A stretch of 6,363 nucleotides of DNA from DASZJY01 sp036260255. Its GTDB lineage: Bacteria; Actinomycetota; Acidimicrobiia; Acidimicrobiales; AC-14. Position 1 is the stretch's first letter. Each line of letters opens with the position of its first letter. Positions 4,776-6,363 of the stretch are shown here, one piece after another. The stretch spans positions 1 to 6,363 of the forward strand of contig DATAAF010000095.1 of NCBI GenBank assembly GCA_036260255.1, written 5' to 3'. The position numbers and the translations under genes are program-made. The notes beneath the pieces were generated by a model. It had not been told where the DNA came from. It ran no database searches and saw only the letters and a list, made by a program, of their open reading frames with translations.

Positions 4776-5363
4776 GTGCGCGTCACCAACCGCCTGCTGG
4801 CCGGCCTCCTGGCGCTCGCCCTGCTGGCCGGGGGCCTCCTCGCCGCCGCCGAGATCGTCTACGGCAGCGCCCGGGGCCGGCCCCTCGTCGTGCCCTGGGA
4901 CGACTGGTTCGACGGCGCCCGCGACCACGCCTGGAGCAGCCGCGACGCCCGGGTGCTCCTTGTCGTGCTCCTCGCCGTAGGCGTCGCCCTCCTCGCCCTG
5001 CAGGTGCTCCGCCGGGGGCCGCAGTCCCTGCCCGTCGCCGCCGACGAAAGCCGAGCCCTGACCGTCGAGGCCAACACCCACAGCCTCGAGCGGGCGCTCG
5101 GCCGGGCGGTGACCGCCGTCGACGGCGTCGCCAAGGCCCGGGTCTCTTTGTCGCGGGCCCGGGCGCGCGTCGAGGTGCGGACCTCGCGCCGCGAGATCGG
5201 TGGCCTCGAGCTGGCCGTCCGCCAGGCGGTCGACGCCCGGCTGGCCACCGCCGGCGTCCGCCCCCCCGACCAGGTCCATGTGCGGGTGCGGCGGACCAAG
5301 GAGGCCCAACAGGCGGTGAAGTCGGCATCGGTGCCGCCCGCCGGGGTGACGCCGTCGCCATGA
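4776..5363 (+). CDS. DUF6286-type two-TM membrane protein
   Basis: A 195-residue protein starting at GTG two bases after the previous stop. TM1 is RLLAGLLALALLAGGLLAAA (6-25), then an extracytoplasmic loop rich in Trp and Asp (PWDDWFDGARDHAWSS, 40-55), TM2 VLLVVLLAVGVALLALQVL (60-78), and a soluble C-terminal domain (about 83-175). In that domain LERALGRAVTAVDGVAKARV (104-123) and VHVRVRR repeat the helix/strand style of Asp23-type folds. This architecture, including the conserved Trp in the loop, fits the actinobacterial DUF6286 family found next to Asp23 and AmaP genes. No biochemical function is established. By position and topology it is a second membrane anchor or scaffold for the Asp23-type proteins (inference). 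The stop overlaps the ATG of the next gene (ATGA). Confidence 0.82.
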   Translation: MRVTNRLLAGLLALALLAGGLLAAAEIVYGSARGRPLVVPWDDWFDGARDHAWSSRDARVLLVVLLAVGVALLALQVLRRGPQSLPVAADESRALTVEANTHSLERALGRAVTAVDGVAKARVSLSRARARVEVRTSRREIGGLELAVRQAVDARLATAGVRPPDQVHVRVRRTKEAQQAVKSASVPPAGVTPSP

Positions 5364-5941
5364 CCCGCTCCACCCGCCCCGACCGCCTCGACCGGCTGGT
5401 CCTCACCGCGCTCGGCCTCCTGCTCGCCGGCGCCGGCGCCTACGGCCTGGCGAGGGGCGGCGGGATGGTCGGCGACCGGGCTGCCGACGACCCCCTCCTC
5501 CTGCCGTCGATGCGCCGGTTCGTGGCCGACAACCAGCTGCTCTTCTGGCTGGTCGGGGCGGCGGTCGCCCTCCTCGTCGCCTGGCTGGGCTACCGGTGGC
5601 TGCGGGCCCAGTTCCCCGCCTCCAAGGCCGTTCGCCAGGTCCACTTCGACGCCGCCGCCGGCGCCGTCCGCCTCGACGCGCGGGCCGCCGCCCGGGCCCT
5701 CGAAACCGACCTGCAGGCCCATCCCGACGTGCGGTCGGCGAAGGCGCGCCTTCTCCGGGGCCGGCCCCGCCCCGACGTCGAGCTGCGGGTCGGAGTCGCC
5801 GACGACGTCGACGTTCCCGCCCTTGCCCGGTGGATCGAGGACGAGGCCCTGGGGCGGTTCGGCCGGGCTCTCGAGGTCAGCGACGTCACCTCCCGGGTGG
5901 AGGTCCGCTTCACCGGCCCGGCGGGCCGGTCGCTGCGCTGA
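5360..5941 (+). CDS. amaP: AmaP-like alkaline shock response membrane anchor protein
   Basis: A 193-residue protein with the AmaP layout: a short basic N-terminus, TM1 LVLTALGLLLAGAGAYGLAR (13-32), a loop ending LLLPSMRRFVADNQ (46-59), TM2 LLFWLVGAAVALLVAWLGYR (60-79), and a cytoplasmic domain from about 85 to 187 (VRQVHFDAAAGAVRLDARAA, 91-110; DVELRVGVADDVDVPALARW, 139-158; VEVRFTG, 180-186). S. aureus AmaP tethers Asp23 to the membrane near the septum; the same job is inferred here. The actinobacterial proteins are only distantly similar to S. aureus AmaP, so the symbol is by family and context. The ATG overlaps the upstream stop by four bases. A perfect 8-bp GC hairpin (5912-5930) lies within the final codons and may end the operon transcript. 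Confidence 0.8.
   Translation: MTRSTRPDRLDRLVLTALGLLLAGAGAYGLARGGGMVGDRAADDPLLLPSMRRFVADNQLLFWLVGAAVALLVAWLGYRWLRAQFPASKAVRQVHFDAAAGAVRLDARAAARALETDLQAHPDVRSAKARLLRGRPRPDVELRVGVADDVDVPALARWIEDEALGRFGRALEVSDVTSRVEVRFTGPAGRSLR
5912..5930 (+). terminator. Hairpin in the last codons of amaP, possible terminator
   Basis: ACCGGCCC GGC GGGCCGGT is a perfect 8-bp stem with a 3-nt loop, ending 8 bases before the stop codon. It could terminate the Asp23 operon transcript, but it lies in coding sequence and has no U-tract, and the codons it uses are ordinary for this genome. Low confidence. Confidence 0.3.
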
Positions 5942-6016
5942 TCGGCAAGACCGTCACCGAAGGCAGGAATCCGGCCCCGCCCCGTCGAAGTCTGAGAGGC
6001 GCTCGTCGTCGGTCTC

Positions 6017-6023
6017 GGGGGGA
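6017..6023 (+). promoter_or_regulatory. Ribosome binding site of spoVS
   Basis: GGGGGGA, four bases ahead of GTG 6028. The 86-bp gap before spoVS (5942-6027) shows no clear -35/-10 pair, so the gene may be read from upstream or from a promoter I cannot recognise. Confidence 0.55.
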
Positions 6024-6027
6024 TGTC

Positions 6028-6363
6028 GTGGTCGAGGTCCTGAAGGTCTCCAGCCGGTCCAACCCGAACTCCGTCGCCGGAGCCCTGGCCGGCGTGCTGC
6101 GCCAGGCGGGCGCCGTCGAGGTCCAGGTCGTGGGTGCGGGCGCGCTCAACCAGGCGGTCAAGGCCATCGCCATCGCCCGAGGCTTCGTCGCCCCGTCGAA
6201 CATCGACCTGGTGTGCATCCCCACCTTCGCCGACATCGAGATCGACGGAGAGGGGCGTACCGCCATCCGCTTGGCCGTGGAGGACCGCGCCGGCCGCCGG
6301 CCGGCCGAGAACGGCACCGGGGCGGCTCACTCGGCCGCCGCCTTCGACCCCTCGCCGCCCGGC
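6028..6363 (+). CDS. spoVS: SpoVS-family protein (runs off the right edge)
   Basis: Open from GTG 6028 to the window end (112 codons, no stop). Residues 1-86 match the small SpoVS protein almost throughout: EVLKVSSRSNPNSVAGALAG (3-22), EVQVVGAGALNQAVKAIAIA (31-50), RGFVAPSNIDLVCIPTFADI (51-70) and EIDGEGRTAIRLAVE (71-85). SpoVS has an Alba-like fold and in Bacillus subtilis affects sporulation and septation; homologues also occur in bacteria that do not sporulate, such as Thermus and Deinococcus, with unclear function. The Bacillus protein is about 86 residues; here the frame goes on with a low-complexity Ala/Pro/Gly tail of at least 26 residues, whose end is not visible. It lies 86 bp after amaP on the same strand, so a functional link to the envelope operon is possible but unproven. 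Confidence 0.93.
   Translation, partial: MVEVLKVSSRSNPNSVAGALAGVLRQAGAVEVQVVGAGALNQAVKAIAIARGFVAPSNIDLVCIPTFADIEIDGEGRTAIRLAVEDRAGRRPAENGTGAAHSAAAFDPSPPG

Noticed and set aside
5590..6330. Reverse-strand frames opposite amaP and spoVS
   Set aside because: SpoVS is almost residue-for-residue recognisable on the forward strand and the AmaP-like topology is clear; the reverse products look like GC shadows.
1..6363. tRNA, rRNA, CRISPR arrays, insertion sequences, phage genes or attachment sites
   Set aside because: No cloverleaf-like sequence, spaced direct repeats, transposase motif or terminal inverted repeats were seen; the only mobile element supported is the intein.

Overview
The window is very GC-rich DNA (clearly above 70% G+C by eye) with strong third-position G/C bias, many GTG starts and short gene overlaps. 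This points to a high-GC actinobacterium. The recA promoter carries an actinobacterial/Gram-positive LexA box, RecA holds an intein at the same site as the Mycobacterium tuberculosis RecA intein, and the Asp23 / DUF2273 / DUF6286 / AmaP operon is an actinobacterial layout. A SpoVS gene beside it would fit a deep-branching group such as Acidimicrobiia better than a mycobacterium, but that placement is inference.

Layout. (1) 1-838: two divergent genes. A partial ankyrin-repeat gene runs leftward off the edge (338 to 1), and a MarR-family regulator runs rightward (380-838). They are separated by 41 bp holding a perfect 15-bp inverted repeat that probably serves as operator and shared promoter. 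(2) 835-3357: recA with its own SOS promoter (a LexA box sits exactly in the -35/-10 spacer), a roughly 90-nt leader, a 783-codon reading frame interrupted in frame by a 436-residue intein with an intact LAGLIDADG endonuclease, and a strong 12-bp terminator-like hairpin just after the stop. There is no recX immediately downstream. (3) 3364-5941: a tightly packed six-gene envelope-stress operon preceded by a GGTTC-N16-GGGTAT sequence that resembles a SigB/SigF-type promoter. It encodes three Asp23/Gls24-type proteins, a DUF2273 small membrane protein, a DUF6286 two-TM protein and an AmaP-like two-TM anchor. (4) 6028-6363: the start of a spoVS gene, cut by the window end.

How the genes work together. 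RecA is made as a precursor; the intein must splice itself out to give a 347-residue recombinase, and LexA controls its supply after DNA damage. In the third block, soluble Asp23-type proteins are expected to be held at the membrane by the small two-TM partners, as AmaP anchors Asp23 in Staphylococcus aureus. The putative stress-sigma promoter would tie that complex to general stress. No wholly new system is evident. The most noteworthy points are the intact RecA intein, which naturally carries Leu at the position where V67L was selected in the M. tuberculosis intein; the stress-sigma-like promoter before the Asp23 operon; and SpoVS lying next to that operon.
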